DNA of 12,463 bases from CAZUSP01 sp964623505 (GTDB lineage Bacteria > Patescibacteriota > Minisyncoccia > Minisyncoccales > UBA1441): positions 1 to 12,463 of the forward strand of contig CAZUSP010000015.1 of the NCBI GenBank assembly GCA_964623505.1, written 5' to 3'. Both the position numbers and the translations under genes were made by a program. Below the pieces are notes generated by a model. It worked only from the letters and a program-made list of their open reading frames with translations. It searched no databases and was not told where the DNA came from. Position 1 is the first letter of the stretch; each line of letters opens with the position of its first letter. Of this stretch, positions 1 through 7,069 are shown one piece after another.

Positions 1-75
1 GCCGGCGCAATGGCTTTCAGCTCTTTGTCTGTCGTTATGAATTCTTTACGATTGAAGAGAATAAAATTACAATAA
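1..75 (+). CDS. C-terminal end of a copper-type P1B ATPase (partial, cut by window start)
   Basis: Frame 1 is open from the window edge to TAA at 73-75 and encodes 24 residues, beginning AGAMAFSSLSVVMNSLRLKR. This matches the last transmembrane helix of Cu+-exporting P1B-1 ATPases, where the M-x-x-S-S...V-V-x-N-x-L-R-L pattern contributes to the copper-binding site; that role is family knowledge. The protein would pump monovalent copper out of the cytoplasm using ATP. Only the tail is visible, so I cannot tell whether the rest of the gene is intact. A second, damaged copy of the same C-terminal region starts within about ten bases of this stop codon. A silver exporter is possible; the metal is inferred from the helix motif alone. 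Confidence 0.75.
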   Translation, partial: AGAMAFSSLSVVMNSLRLKRIKLQ

Positions 76-383
76 AAAAAGTTTTGCTATTGGTTCAGAA
101 ACCGATTTTGCCGCGGAAACCGGCGAAATTATTTTCATCAAAGATGATTTACGCGACGCAGTTAAAGCAATTGGCGTCGCAAAATGTGCCCTTAAAAAAA
201 TCAAGCAAAATCTTTTTTGGGCTTTCTCTTATGACATTGTAGACATTCCTTGGTTAACTTTTGAATCCAGCCATTGCCGCGGCCGCGATGGCTTTTTCGT
301 CGATTAGCGTTGTTTTAAACGCTTTTTTAATGAAAAGGTATGAATCGTTATTCGAAATTTTAGGGAATTCCTTCTCCTCGTAA
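76..383 (+). pseudogene. Broken second copy of the copper P1B ATPase C-terminal region
   Basis: From about 86 the frame reads AIGSETDFAAETGEIIF and continues through a K-K-I-K-Q-N-L-F-W-A-F stretch to DIP at about 242-250. This is the end of the ATPase P-domain and the start of the seventh helix of P1B ATPases. That frame then stops at TAG 305-307. The homology resumes one frame over at 267-269 with PAIAAAAMAFSSISVVLNAF and ends at TAA 381-383. The segment between the helices is too short by roughly a dozen residues, so there is both a deletion and a frameshift. The helix-7 motif reads Y-D where the family normally has Y-N. No start codon or upstream ATPase domains are present. The two C-terminal copies differ at many positions, so this is not a recent duplication. 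It abuts the 3' end of tRNA-Pro, a common insertion site. Confidence 0.75.
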
Positions 384-401
384 AATCCGTCAAGTTTCGT
401 C

Positions 402-475
402 TGGTCGGGATGCCGAGATTTGAACTCGGACCAGAGCCACCCGAAGGCCCCGTGCTGCCGTTACACCACATCCCG
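402..475 (-). tRNA. tRNA-Pro(CGG), CCA encoded
   Basis: On the - strand a full cloverleaf folds. The acceptor stem CGGGATG pairs with CATCCCG. A four-pair D stem (one G-T) follows, then anticodon stem GGGCC/GGCTC with loop TTCGGGT giving anticodon CGG, then T stem CCGAG/CTCGG with loop TTCAAAT. C1-G72 and discriminator A73 are typical of bacterial tRNA-Pro, and G37 fits as well. The three bases after the discriminator are CCA, so this tRNA has an encoded 3' end, unlike the two tRNAs at 2059-2225. Its 5' end lies one base after the cca stop codon, so it is probably released from the cca transcript by RNase P. It decodes CCG. Confidence 0.95.
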
Positions 476-476
476 T

Positions 477-1937
477 TTATTTAAGATGAAACCTTTCTCG
501 GATAGAAAGATCTTCTTCCTGTTTCACTTTCTTGATCTCTTCTTTCGCCTGTTTGGACCTCCGGACCAACTCCTGATCAGGGAGCGAGCCTAGTTCGGCC
601 ACCAATTTATTCAACTTGGCCTTGGTGTTTTTCTTGGGGTCTTCCAAAACCTGATCCAAAAGAACAGACAGGATCTGACCGATCTTTGGGCCCGGCTCAA
701 GGCCAAGCTGGGTCATGATTGTATGGCCGTCAACAGCCAGCATCTCGGTTGAAATCGGATCCCGAGCCAATTTTTCGATCATGTACTCTAAGTGCCTTAA
801 CTTATAGGGCTTGGCTTTGGGCACACCCGAGCCGATCCGGTCGGCCATTCGGACCCTAATCAGATCAGACATATTCTCCAGTCCAACCTGACGAATCAGC
901 TTTCTGATCGAAGACTCGCTGACCTCGTCTACATTATAGTAGAAAAGATGATAACGCACCAGCTTAACCACTTGGCGGATATCTCGAGTTGGAAATTTAA
1001 GCCGTCTCATTATCTTCTCGGTTAAATCAGCCCCAACCACCTCGTGGTTGTAAAAGGTAGCCTCGGCTCCTTGCCCGGACTTGGTCTCTGGCTTGCCAAC
1101 ATCATGGAACAGGGCCGCCAAACGAACGTGAAGACTAAATCCCTGCTTCGCCGCGTAACCCAAAGATCTCATCAGGTGCTCATAAACATCGTAAATATGG
1201 TGCTTATTTTGATCAACTCCGAAGCTCTGGACTATCTCGGGAAAGATAAGATCCAGCAGCCCAACCCGGCGCAAAAGATCAATTCCTTCGGCCGCCCGGG
1301 AACTCATAATTATCTTGACCAGCTCGTCTCTGATTCTTTCCCTGGAGATATTGGCTAAAAGATGGGCCTGCGTATTGATGGCCCGCAGTGTCTTTGGTTC
1401 GATCTCAAAATCAAGAGTGGCCGCCAGGCGAACCGCCCTCATCATCCTCAAAGCATCCTCTTGAAATCTCTCAACCGGCTGGCCGACGGCCTTCAAAATA
1501 TGTTTGTCGAGATCCGCCCGACCATGATAAGGATCAACCATGATGGTTGTGCCATCAGGCCTAACGCCCAAGGCCATGGCGTTGATGGTGAAGTCTCTCC
1601 GAGCCAGGTCTTCTTTCAAATTGTCAATAAAGTCTATTCGGCCCGGATGCCTTTGGTCCTGGTAATCGCCCTCTATCCGGTAGGGCATCACCTGGATTTT
1701 CTGGAGTGACTCTTCTAATGACCCGGTCAGCACCGTCACCATCCCAAAATCGTTGTCGATGAAATGTTTTTTAAATAGCTTGGCTATTTTCGGCGGCCGG
1801 GCATTGGTAGTCACGTCCCAGTCGTTTGGCTTTTGATTTAAAATCAAATCCCGGACACAGCCCCCCACCAGATAGGCCTCATAGCCCGCTTTCTCCAGGG
1901 TAGCAACTATTTTTTTAACCTCGTCCGGAATAATCAT
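477..1937 (-). CDS. cca: CCA tRNA nucleotidyltransferase (class II, with HD domain)
   Basis: Adds or repairs the 3' CCA of tRNAs using CTP and ATP in the cytoplasm. The 486 residues show the class II nucleotidyltransferase/poly(A) polymerase head: GG at 25-26, metal-binding D-W-D at 39-41, the RRDFTINA motif at 113-120, and the EDALR nucleotide-selection motif at 160-164. The R-E-R-I-R-D-E-L helix near 199-206 is also typical. An HD domain follows, with H278-D279 in LFHDVGKPETK and a later histidine at 298. Such a tail occurs in many bacterial CCA enzymes. I call it CCA-adding and not poly(A) polymerase because two nearby tRNA genes lack CCA; the two families are hard to separate by eye. The ATG at 1935-1937 is favoured because a strong promoter ends six bases upstream, leaving no room for a leader. 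The stop lies one base from tRNA-Pro. Confidence 0.93.
   Translation of the reverse strand: MIIPDEVKKIVATLEKAGYEAYLVGGCVRDLILNQKPNDWDVTTNARPPKIAKLFKKHFIDNDFGMVTVLTGSLEESLQKIQVMPYRIEGDYQDQRHPGRIDFIDNLKEDLARRDFTINAMALGVRPDGTTIMVDPYHGRADLDKHILKAVGQPVERFQEDALRMMRAVRLAATLDFEIEPKTLRAINTQAHLLANISRERIRDELVKIIMSSRAAEGIDLLRRVGLLDLIFPEIVQSFGVDQNKHHIYDVYEHLMRSLGYAAKQGFSLHVRLAALFHDVGKPETKSGQGAEATFYNHEVVGADLTEKIMRRLKFPTRDIRQVVKLVRYHLFYYNVDEVSESSIRKLIRQVGLENMSDLIRVRMADRIGSGVPKAKPYKLRHLEYMIEKLARDPISTEMLAVDGHTIMTQLGLEPGPKIGQILSVLLDQVLEDPKKNTKAKLNKLVAELGSLPDQELVRRSKQAKEEIKKVKQEEDLSIRERFHLK
1770..1785 (+). repeat. 16-base repeat, copy 1 (inside cca)
   Basis: TTTAAATAGCTTGGCT occurs here inside the cca coding region (read on the opposite strand) and again at 2041-2056, just before tRNA-Arg. 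Similarity extends upstream into ATG plus a T run, which is three T's longer here. Function is unknown and it may be coincidence. Confidence 0.5.
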
Positions 1938-1943
1938 CGTCCT

Positions 1944-1972
1944 ATTCTAACGGAAAGAGGGAGCTGTTTCAA
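1944..1972 (-). promoter_or_regulatory. Sigma70-type promoter of cca, leaderless geometry
   Basis: On the - strand TTGAAA (1972-1967) and TAGAAT (1949-1944) are separated by exactly 17 bases; each hexamer differs from consensus at one position. The cca ATG begins only six bases after the -10 hexamer, so transcription should start at or within a base or two of the start codon. There is no ribosome binding site at a usable distance. The initiation point is inferred from geometry. Confidence 0.65.
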
Positions 1973-2018
1973 TGCTGGTTTGCGGCCCGGTCTCTGCTTG
2001 AATAAGCCGCCATCCTGA

Positions 2019-2047
2019 TTGACCCTCTTCTTTTTTTATGTTTAAAT
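2019..2047 (+). promoter_or_regulatory. Likely promoter of the tRNA-Arg/tRNA-Lys/rpsO/pnp unit
   Basis: TTGACC at 2019-2024 and TTAAAT at 2042-2047 are 17 bases apart, within a T-rich spacer. The tRNA-Arg 5' end at 2059 is 11 bases past the -10 hexamer, the usual distance for a tRNA promoter with a short leader. It is the only convincing promoter seen before the + strand genes that run to 7059. It is weaker than the cca promoter, with five and four of six consensus matches. Confidence 0.5.
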
Positions 2048-2056
2048 AGCTTGGCT
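2041..2056 (+). repeat. 16-base repeat, copy 2 (at tRNA-Arg promoter)
   Basis: Second exact copy of the 16-base word at 1770-1785. Here it covers the proposed -10 region and transcription start of the tRNA operon. Confidence 0.5.
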
Positions 2057-2058
2057 CG

Positions 2059-2132
2059 GCGCCCGTAGCTCAATCGGATAGAGTGAATGCCTTCGAAGCA
2101 TTAGGTTGCAGGTTCGAGTCCTGCCGGGCGCA
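2059..2132 (+). tRNA. tRNA-Arg(TCG)
   Basis: Cloverleaf with acceptor stem GCGCCCG/CGGGCGC, D stem GCTC/GAGT, anticodon stem AATGC/GCATT, loop CTTCGAA (anticodon TCG, reading CGA and probably CGG), and T stem GCAGG/CCTGC with loop TTCGAGT. Discriminator A is followed by CTC, so the CCA end must be added by the Cca enzyme encoded nearby. Many bacteria instead read CGN with an ACG (inosine) tRNA; whether one exists elsewhere here is unknown. Confidence 0.95.
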
Positions 2133-2153
2133 CTCCTTTGGGTTGTTGAGATC

Positions 2154-2225
2154 GCCCCCATAACTCAACGGTAGAGTAGCTGCCTCTTAAGCAGTAAGTT
2201 CCAGGTTCGAATCCTGGTGGGGGCA
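2154..2225 (+). tRNA. tRNA-Lys(CTT)
   Basis: Cloverleaf with acceptor stem GCCCCCA/TGGGGGC, D stem ACTC/GAGT, anticodon stem GCTGC/GCAGT (one G-T pair), loop CTCTTAA (anticodon CTT, reading AAG), and T stem CCAGG/CCTGG with loop TTCGAAT. Discriminator A is followed by CTA, so no CCA is encoded. It lies 21 bases after tRNA-Arg and 19 bases before the rpsO start codon. 3' trimming of this tRNA would therefore create the 5' end of the rpsO mRNA. Confidence 0.95.
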
Positions 2226-2244
2226 CTAATTAAAAAAGAAATTT

Positions 2245-2433
2245 ATGAATGAAGAAAAAAAGAATCCGGATACCGGATCGGCTGAAGCACAGATAGCTTC
2301 TGCCAACCGGCGAATAGCGAAATTAAACCAGCACCTTGAGAGAAGTCCCAAAGACAAGCACTCTCGCCGTGGTCTGCTTGGCTTGCTTAATCTACGCCGA
2401 AAGAATCTCAAGTATCTTGAGAACAACAAATGA
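2245..2433 (+). CDS. rpsO: Small ribosomal subunit protein uS15, shortened form
   Basis: S15 binds 16S rRNA early in assembly of the 30S platform. The 62 residues contain the family core: D-T-G-S-x-E at 9-14, then a helix, then the rRNA-binding D-K-H-S-R-R-G-L-L at 37-45, then the L-x-x-R-R-x-x-L-x-Y-L helix. Bacterial S15 is normally about 88-89 residues. Here most of the first helix before DTGS and about 15 residues of the last helix are absent. The N-terminus cannot extend because tRNA-Lys ends 19 bases upstream. The stop codon sits in an ATGA overlap with the next gene, and no S15-like sequence continues in another frame, so this looks like a natural short form. No Shine-Dalgarno is seen. 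The rpsO-to-pnp order is an old bacterial arrangement, here with one gene in between. Confidence 0.85.
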   Translation: MNEEKKNPDTGSAEAQIASANRRIAKLNQHLERSPKDKHSRRGLLGLLNLRRKNLKYLENNK

Positions 2434-2957
2434 AAAAATCCAAGGAACAGCGGATCGCCGTGCTGATCGATGTTCAAAACCTTTATCATACCGCCAAGAA
2501 TATTTACAAGACTCGAGTTGATTTTGGCCAGATATTGAAAAGCGCTACTGACGGCCGAAAGCTGATTCGGGCTTTTGCTTATGTTATTCGAACCGAAAGC
2601 GGCGAAGAAAAGGCCTTTTTTGAGGCCTTGATCCAGCTAGGTATTGAAACCCGAGTTAAAGATTTAAAAGAGTTTTCGAGCGGAGTGAAGAAAGCCGACT
2701 GGGATGTCGGCTTAGTCGTTGATGCCATTCGAGTTGCCCCCGGAGTTGACGCCTTGATCATTATCTCCGGTGATGGCGATTTTGTGCCGATGGTTGAATA
2801 CTTGAAAAACCAGGGTAAAAGAGTTGAGGTGGTGGCTTTTGGCAAAACAACTGCCCAGAAATTAATTGAAGCAGCTGATGAGTTCATCGATCTGGACCAG
2901 AATCCTAATCAGTATCTGTTGAAGGGCAAGTTCTACAGCCGCTTCGTCCGAAGTTAA
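2430..2957 (+). CDS. NYN-domain (LabA/DUF88-like) putative ribonuclease
   Basis: 175 residues forming a single NYN/PIN-like domain. Acidic positions typical of this metal-dependent nuclease fold are visible: D14 in the opening I-D-x-Q-N-L motif, D90/D92 and D98 in KKADWDVGLVVDA, and D115/D117 in SGDGDF. Several family members cut RNA; the substrate here is unknown. The ATG overlaps the rpsO stop (ATGA), which suggests coupled translation, and the stop is three bases before pnp. Placement between a ribosomal protein gene and the main 3'-to-5' exonuclease gene suggests a part in RNA decay or processing, perhaps making an initial internal cut for PNPase. That role is inferred from position and fold. 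A non-catalytic regulatory role, as proposed for some LabA proteins, cannot be excluded, although the acidic set appears complete. Confidence 0.8.
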   Translation: MKKSKEQRIAVLIDVQNLYHTAKNIYKTRVDFGQILKSATDGRKLIRAFAYVIRTESGEEKAFFEALIQLGIETRVKDLKEFSSGVKKADWDVGLVVDAIRVAPGVDALIIISGDGDFVPMVEYLKNQGKRVEVVAFGKTTAQKLIEAADEFIDLDQNPNQYLLKGKFYSRFVRS

Positions 2958-2960
2958 ATT

Positions 2961-5114
2961 ATGATTGGCGAGAAACAGTTTAAAAAAGATATTGCCGGAA
3001 AAGAGTTTGAAATTCGAGTTGGCCAGATCGCCGATCAAGCCGCCGGCAGTGTTTTGGTTCGTTACGGCGAAACAACCGTGATGGTCACCACTTGCGTTGG
3101 CCGCGACCCTCACCTTAAAGATTTCCTTCCTTTGACGGTTGATTATGAGGAACGTTATTATGCCGCGGGCAAGATTCTCGGCTCTCGTTTTCTCAGAAGA
3201 GAGGGTCGTCCATCCGACGAGGCCTTTTTGACCGGTCGGCTGATTGATCGAGCCATTAGACCTTTATTCCCGGAATGGTTTAAACAAGAGGTTCAGGTAA
3301 TCGCAACCGTTCTTTCCTTCGACGGACTTAATGATCCGGACGTGCCCGGACTGATCGGCGCCTCTTTAGCCCTGTCTTTGTCTGAAGTTCCCTGGAGCGG
3401 GCCGCTGGCCGGTTGCCGGCTGGCTTATCGGAATAATCAGTGGGTGGTTAATCCTGACTATGAGGAGGAGCGCACGGCTGATGTTTCTCTAACCTTGGCG
3501 GGCGTTGAAGGCGAGAAAGAAATTCTGATCAATATGATTGAGGCGGCCGGCAATGAAGTTGGTGAAGATCGGGTTGAAGCCGGGCTGAAGCAGGCTGAAT
3601 CGGTATTGAAAGAGCTGATTCAATTTCAGCGAGAGATACTTGCCCAGTTTCCGATTGAAAAGATTGAAACACCAGAAAAGCCGCCAGCCATTAACCCGGA
3701 AATGGCTCAAGACATCAGCGAGTTTGTTCAGAAAAAGATGGACGATCTGTTTCCGGCTCAGGCCGAAGAAGAGGCCAAGTTTGTCTTGGCCCAGCTGAAT
3801 CGGGAAACCGAAGATTTCCTGCAAGAAAAGTATCCCGACCGCCTCAAAGAAGGGTTTAATATATTAGAGCGAGAGCTCTATCAATTTATTCGCCGCCAGA
3901 TTCTGGAAAAAGAGATTCGTTTGGACGGAAGAAAGATCGACCAGATTCGGCCTCTCTCGGCCCAGGTATCTCTAGTCCCCCGCGTCCATGGCTCTGGTCT
4001 TTTTCGGCGTGGACTAACCAAAGTGCTGTCAGTGGTTACTCTTGGCCCAACCGGCGACCATCGCAAGCTGGAGGGTATGGAGGTGATCGAAGAAAGAAGA
4101 TTTATGCATCACTACAACTTCCCGCCCTACTCAACCGGCGAGGTTCGGCCGCTAATGGGCACCAAGCGCCGAGAGATCGGTCATGGTTATTTAGCTGAAA
4201 AAGCGCTGCTTCCTTTGATTCCGGAAATTGATCGCTTCCCCTATACCATCAGAGTCGTTTCGGAGTGTCTTTCCTCAAACGGCTCAACCTCAATGGCTTC
4301 TGTCTGCGCGGCCGGTTTAAGTCTGATGGATGCCGGCGTTCCGATCAAGGAGCCGGCCGCCGGCATATCCATTGGCTTGATTTCAGCGCCAACTCATTAT
4401 AAATTATTAACCGATGTGCAGGGAGCCGAAGATCACTATGGCGATATGGACTTCAAGGTAGCCGGCACCAAGAGGGGGATCACGGCCATTCAGGTTGATG
4501 TCAAAATTCGCGGACTAACCCGGGAGATGATCTCTCGGGCGTTGATTCAAGCCCGACAGGCGCGAGAGCAAATTCTCGAGGTGATCACCCAAACCATCGA
4601 CCAGCCTCGAGCCGAATTGTCGCCCTTGGCCCCCAAGATTGTTAGCGGCCAGATATCGCCGGAAAAAATCGGCTTGGTTATTGGTCCCGGCGGGAGAACT
4701 ATCAACAAGCTGGCGGCCAAACATGACGTCACGATTGATATCGAAGAGGATGGTCATGTTTATGTGGCTGGCGTTAATCAAAAAGCCGCCCAAGACGCCC
4801 TCGATGAGATTATGGGCATGACTCATGAGGCTGAGGTCGGCGAGACCTTCAAGGGAGCCGTGACCCGCATCTTCAACTTCGGGGCCATGGTTGAGTTCCT
4901 GCCCGGGCAAGAGGGGTTGGTCCATATCTCCCAATTTGTTGACCAAAGAATTGGCCGAGTGGATGACGTGGTTGAGATCGGCGAAATAATTCCTGTCAAA
5001 GTAATTGAAATAGACGAAAAAGGAAGAATTAATCTTTCCGCCAAGGCAGCCGGATTCAAGCCGGTAAAAAAAGTAATTACTGATCCCCGGCCAATTAGCC
5101 GAAAGAGAAGATAA
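2961..5114 (+). CDS. pnp: Polyribonucleotide nucleotidyltransferase (PNPase)
   Basis: Degrades RNA 3'-to-5' by phosphorolysis, releasing nucleoside diphosphates, as a cytoplasmic trimer. The 717 residues match the usual length of about 700. Order: first RNase PH-like domain (about 10-140, with [13 protein letters not shown] at 77-89), helical linker (about 200-310), second RNase PH domain (about 320-545), KH domain (about 555-615, GPGG at 575-578) and S1 domain (about 626-695). The catalytic segment [13 protein letters not shown] holds D491, D497 and K499, equivalent to the E. coli active-site residues. The phosphate-binding [10 protein letters not shown] lies at 438-447. The ATG follows the NYN stop by three bases without a visible Shine-Dalgarno. 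The enzyme looks complete and active. In E. coli, pnp is co-transcribed with rpsO and autoregulated through RNase III cleavage; no comparable leader hairpin fits in the three-base gap here. Confidence 0.97.
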   Translation: MIGEKQFKKDIAGKEFEIRVGQIADQAAGSVLVRYGETTVMVTTCVGRDPHLKDFLPLTVDYEERYYAAGKILGSRFLRREGRPSDEAFLTGRLIDRAIRPLFPEWFKQEVQVIATVLSFDGLNDPDVPGLIGASLALSLSEVPWSGPLAGCRLAYRNNQWVVNPDYEEERTADVSLTLAGVEGEKEILINMIEAAGNEVGEDRVEAGLKQAESVLKELIQFQREILAQFPIEKIETPEKPPAINPEMAQDISEFVQKKMDDLFPAQAEEEAKFVLAQLNRETEDFLQEKYPDRLKEGFNILERELYQFIRRQILEKEIRLDGRKIDQIRPLSAQVSLVPRVHGSGLFRRGLTKVLSVVTLGPTGDHRKLEGMEVIEERRFMHHYNFPPYSTGEVRPLMGTKRREIGHGYLAEKALLPLIPEIDRFPYTIRVVSECLSSNGSTSMASVCAAGLSLMDAGVPIKEPAAGISIGLISAPTHYKLLTDVQGAEDHYGDMDFKVAGTKRGITAIQVDVKIRGLTREMISRALIQARQAREQILEVITQTIDQPRAELSPLAPKIVSGQISPEKIGLVIGPGGRTINKLAAKHDVTIDIEEDGHVYVAGVNQKAAQDALDEIMGMTHEAEVGETFKGAVTRIFNFGAMVEFLPGQEGLVHISQFVDQRIGRVDDVVEIGEIIPVKVIEIDEKGRINLSAKAAGFKPVKKVITDPRPISRKRR

Positions 5115-5118
5115 AAAC

Positions 5119-7059
5119 ATGATTTCTTCTAAATTGCAAAACGTTATTGTCCGAACAATGCAAGGCGATTTGGAAGCGATCCAACGCGGCGAAGATTTGA
5201 CTAAAGCCAAGATCGGGCTGACCAATAAAATAGACAAGGTCGATGACTTGCTGAAACAGGCTGAAGCGGCTATGAAGGAAGCTCGATTGGCGAGAAAGTT
5301 ACCTCACCCTGAAAAGAAAAAAATTGATTTTGCCGAAGTCAACAGGCTGACTGATGTTCAGAAAGAAGCTGTTGCGGCCGAGGTTGATAAAAAAGAAGAA
5401 GCCCGAAGAAAAGCCGAGGAAGAAGCCCGAAGAAAAGCCGAGGAAGAGAAACGAATGTGGAAAGAAGTTCTTGAGAAAGCCGAAGACCTGGCTTCTGTTG
5501 GAAACATTCCTCTTGAAATTGAAGGAACTGAACAGATAACCAATTCTATCAACCGATTGGAAAAAGAGATTGAGTTGGTTCATTTAGAGTTGGCTGAATT
5601 ACCAGCCCGAGAAAAGCTCATCCTGCCTGAAAAAAGCCGCCTTTTAGAGCAAAAACAACAACTTGAAAAAGAGCAGGCCCAGCTATTGAGCCAACTAGAG
5701 AATATCAAAAAGAAAAGAACGGAGGTTGAGCAGGCAGAAGTAGGGGCGAAAGCCGGAGAAGAAAGAAGGAAATATGAGGAACAAAGATGGCAGTTGGCTA
5801 ATCGTCAAAAAGAGTTTGAACAAGAAAAATGGAACAAAAAAGACTCTTTGGCCGACATTGTCGTGGCTTTAAATAAGATCGAGGAGCGGAGCCGGGAAAC
5901 CGAACAACAAGTTGAAAGCTATAATAAAAAGCTGAATCAATTGAGCCTTGAAAAAGAATTTCTTCTTTTGAAGAAAGAGAGGTTTGGTTTATTAGAAAAA
6001 ATAAATAAGATTGAATCAGCTAAAAAAGCCCCCCTCGATCAATTGAGGAAAATAGGCGCCCAGAAGGAAGTGGTTCAAAGAGAGCTTGGGCCGATTTTAA
6101 TTGAAGAAAAAGAAATTGAGAAGCAAGAAGCTGGTTTGAAGCGAGCAATTGAGGCGAGTGTTGATAGTCAAGAGAAAAGAAAATTGACCGAAAAGCGCTG
6201 GGCCGTTGAAAAAGAGCGGGAACGGGTTGAAAAGAACCGATGGACGGTTGAGCAAAAGGCCAGCGCTCTTCATGAACAGTACAAACAAGCCATGACCGTT
6301 TATCGTTCTTCGGCCGACGAAGAAGCCCGGGTCAATCAAAGGATGAAAGAAGTTGATCTGCTTCTCTTCTTTGGACTGGAGAAAGGAAGATCTCGATTAG
6401 AAGAAAAAACCAAAAAAGAAGAAGAATTGCGTAACAAAAAAACTCAGGGGGTATTTACCCGGGCGCAAAGAGATAAACTGTCGGAAGAGGTTTCCGATGC
6501 CGAAACAGCTGAAAAACAGACTGCGTTAGAAAAAGAAAGCTCCCGCCCATGGGCCGAAGAAATAACCAAAGCAGGCCAGCTTGAAATTAAAGAACCAGGG
6601 TCTGGGTTTACTGAAGACACCCCCCCGAAGATTGAACGGCCGGAGATAAAAAAAGAAAACATTGCTGAAACAAAAAAACCAGCTGAAATTAACAACCAAA
6701 CCGGAGCAGCCGAACAAGAGGCTGTTTCGGCCCCGGAAAAAGAGCCCCCTCGGCCGGAAGCCGTTGAACCCCCTGCTCGACCGACCACGGCCCGAGATAC
6801 TTTTATTGAGCAGTTAAAAGCAGCGGCTTCCGAAGAAGAAGTTGATCGGGAAAAATTCTTGAACCGCATTCGGGGGCAAGACCAGTCGGGTTTGCCCGCC
6901 AATCCCTTTGAAACAAAAACCCAAGAGGGGGTGATTTTTCGTCCCGTTCCTCAAAGCCCAGACAAAAAACAAAAGATAATCACCCGGGCGTTGGTTATCC
7001 TTCTTCTGCTGGGGTTAGGTGTCTTGATTTATCTGATCATTCGAGGATATCTACTTTAA
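5119..7059 (+). CDS. Tail-anchored coiled-coil protein of unknown function
   Basis: 646 residues that I do not recognise as a named family. From about 45 to 450 the protein is extremely rich in E, K, R and Q, with heptad-like spacing, and is almost certainly a long coiled coil. Residues about 93-108 contain an exact tandem duplication (EEARRKAE twice). From about 480 to 600 it becomes low-complexity and rich in P, E and A. A short helical patch follows (DTFIEQLKAAASEEE and on). It ends with a single hydrophobic segment, about 623-641, five residues from the C-terminus. With no N-terminal signal, the likely topology is a cytoplasmic rod held to the membrane by its tail. It starts four bases after pnp and the terminator follows, so it is the last gene of that unit. 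A membrane scaffold or tether is plausible, but no function can be assigned. Confidence 0.8.
   Translation: MISSKLQNVIVRTMQGDLEAIQRGEDLTKAKIGLTNKIDKVDDLLKQAEAAMKEARLARKLPHPEKKKIDFAEVNRLTDVQKEAVAAEVDKKEEARRKAEEEARRKAEEEKRMWKEVLEKAEDLASVGNIPLEIEGTEQITNSINRLEKEIELVHLELAELPAREKLILPEKSRLLEQKQQLEKEQAQLLSQLENIKKKRTEVEQAEVGAKAGEERRKYEEQRWQLANRQKEFEQEKWNKKDSLADIVVALNKIEERSRETEQQVESYNKKLNQLSLEKEFLLLKKERFGLLEKINKIESAKKAPLDQLRKIGAQKEVVQRELGPILIEEKEIEKQEAGLKRAIEASVDSQEKRKLTEKRWAVEKERERVEKNRWTVEQKASALHEQYKQAMTVYRSSADEEARVNQRMKEVDLLLFFGLEKGRSRLEEKTKKEEELRNKKTQGVFTRAQRDKLSEEVSDAETAEKQTALEKESSRPWAEEITKAGQLEIKEPGSGFTEDTPPKIERPEIKKENIAETKKPAEINNQTGAAEQEAVSAPEKEPPRPEAVEPPARPTTARDTFIEQLKAAASEEEVDREKFLNRIRGQDQSGLPANPFETKTQEGVIFRPVPQSPDKKQKIITRALVILLLLGLGVLIYLIIRGYLL
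5395..5442 (+). repeat. Exact 24-base tandem duplication inside the coiled-coil gene
   Basis: The 24 bases at 5395-5418 are repeated exactly at 5419-5442, and a partial third copy begins with GAAGAG. The frame is kept and eight residues (EEARRKAE) are doubled. Exact identity suggests a recent slippage event that lengthened the coiled coil by just over two helical turns. Confidence 0.9.
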
Positions 7060-7069
7060 AATTTAAAAC

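Noticed and set aside
340..401. Search for a terminator after tRNA-Pro and for an attachment-site repeat at its 3' end
   Set aside because: Only a GGAATTCC palindrome without a T run is present. No second copy of the tRNA 3' end is visible in the window.
1044..1709. Open frames on the + strand inside cca (104 and 115 codons)
   Set aside because: They lie wholly within the strongly supported cca gene on the other strand and show no recognisable domain or start signal.
2336..2521. 61-codon + frame overlapping rpsO and the NYN gene, considered as a possible frameshifted S15 tail
   Set aside because: The translation after the S15 core does not resemble the S15 C-terminal helix, so it does not rescue a full-length S15.
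4515..5237. 240-codon open frame on the - strand across the pnp end
   Set aside because: It overlaps the KH and S1 coding region of pnp. Its sequence is an antisense shadow of conserved PNPase codons and has no domain of its own.
6444..6902. 152-codon - strand frame inside the coiled-coil gene
   Set aside because: It is a serine/phenylalanine-rich shadow of E/K-rich codons on the + strand, with no independent signal.
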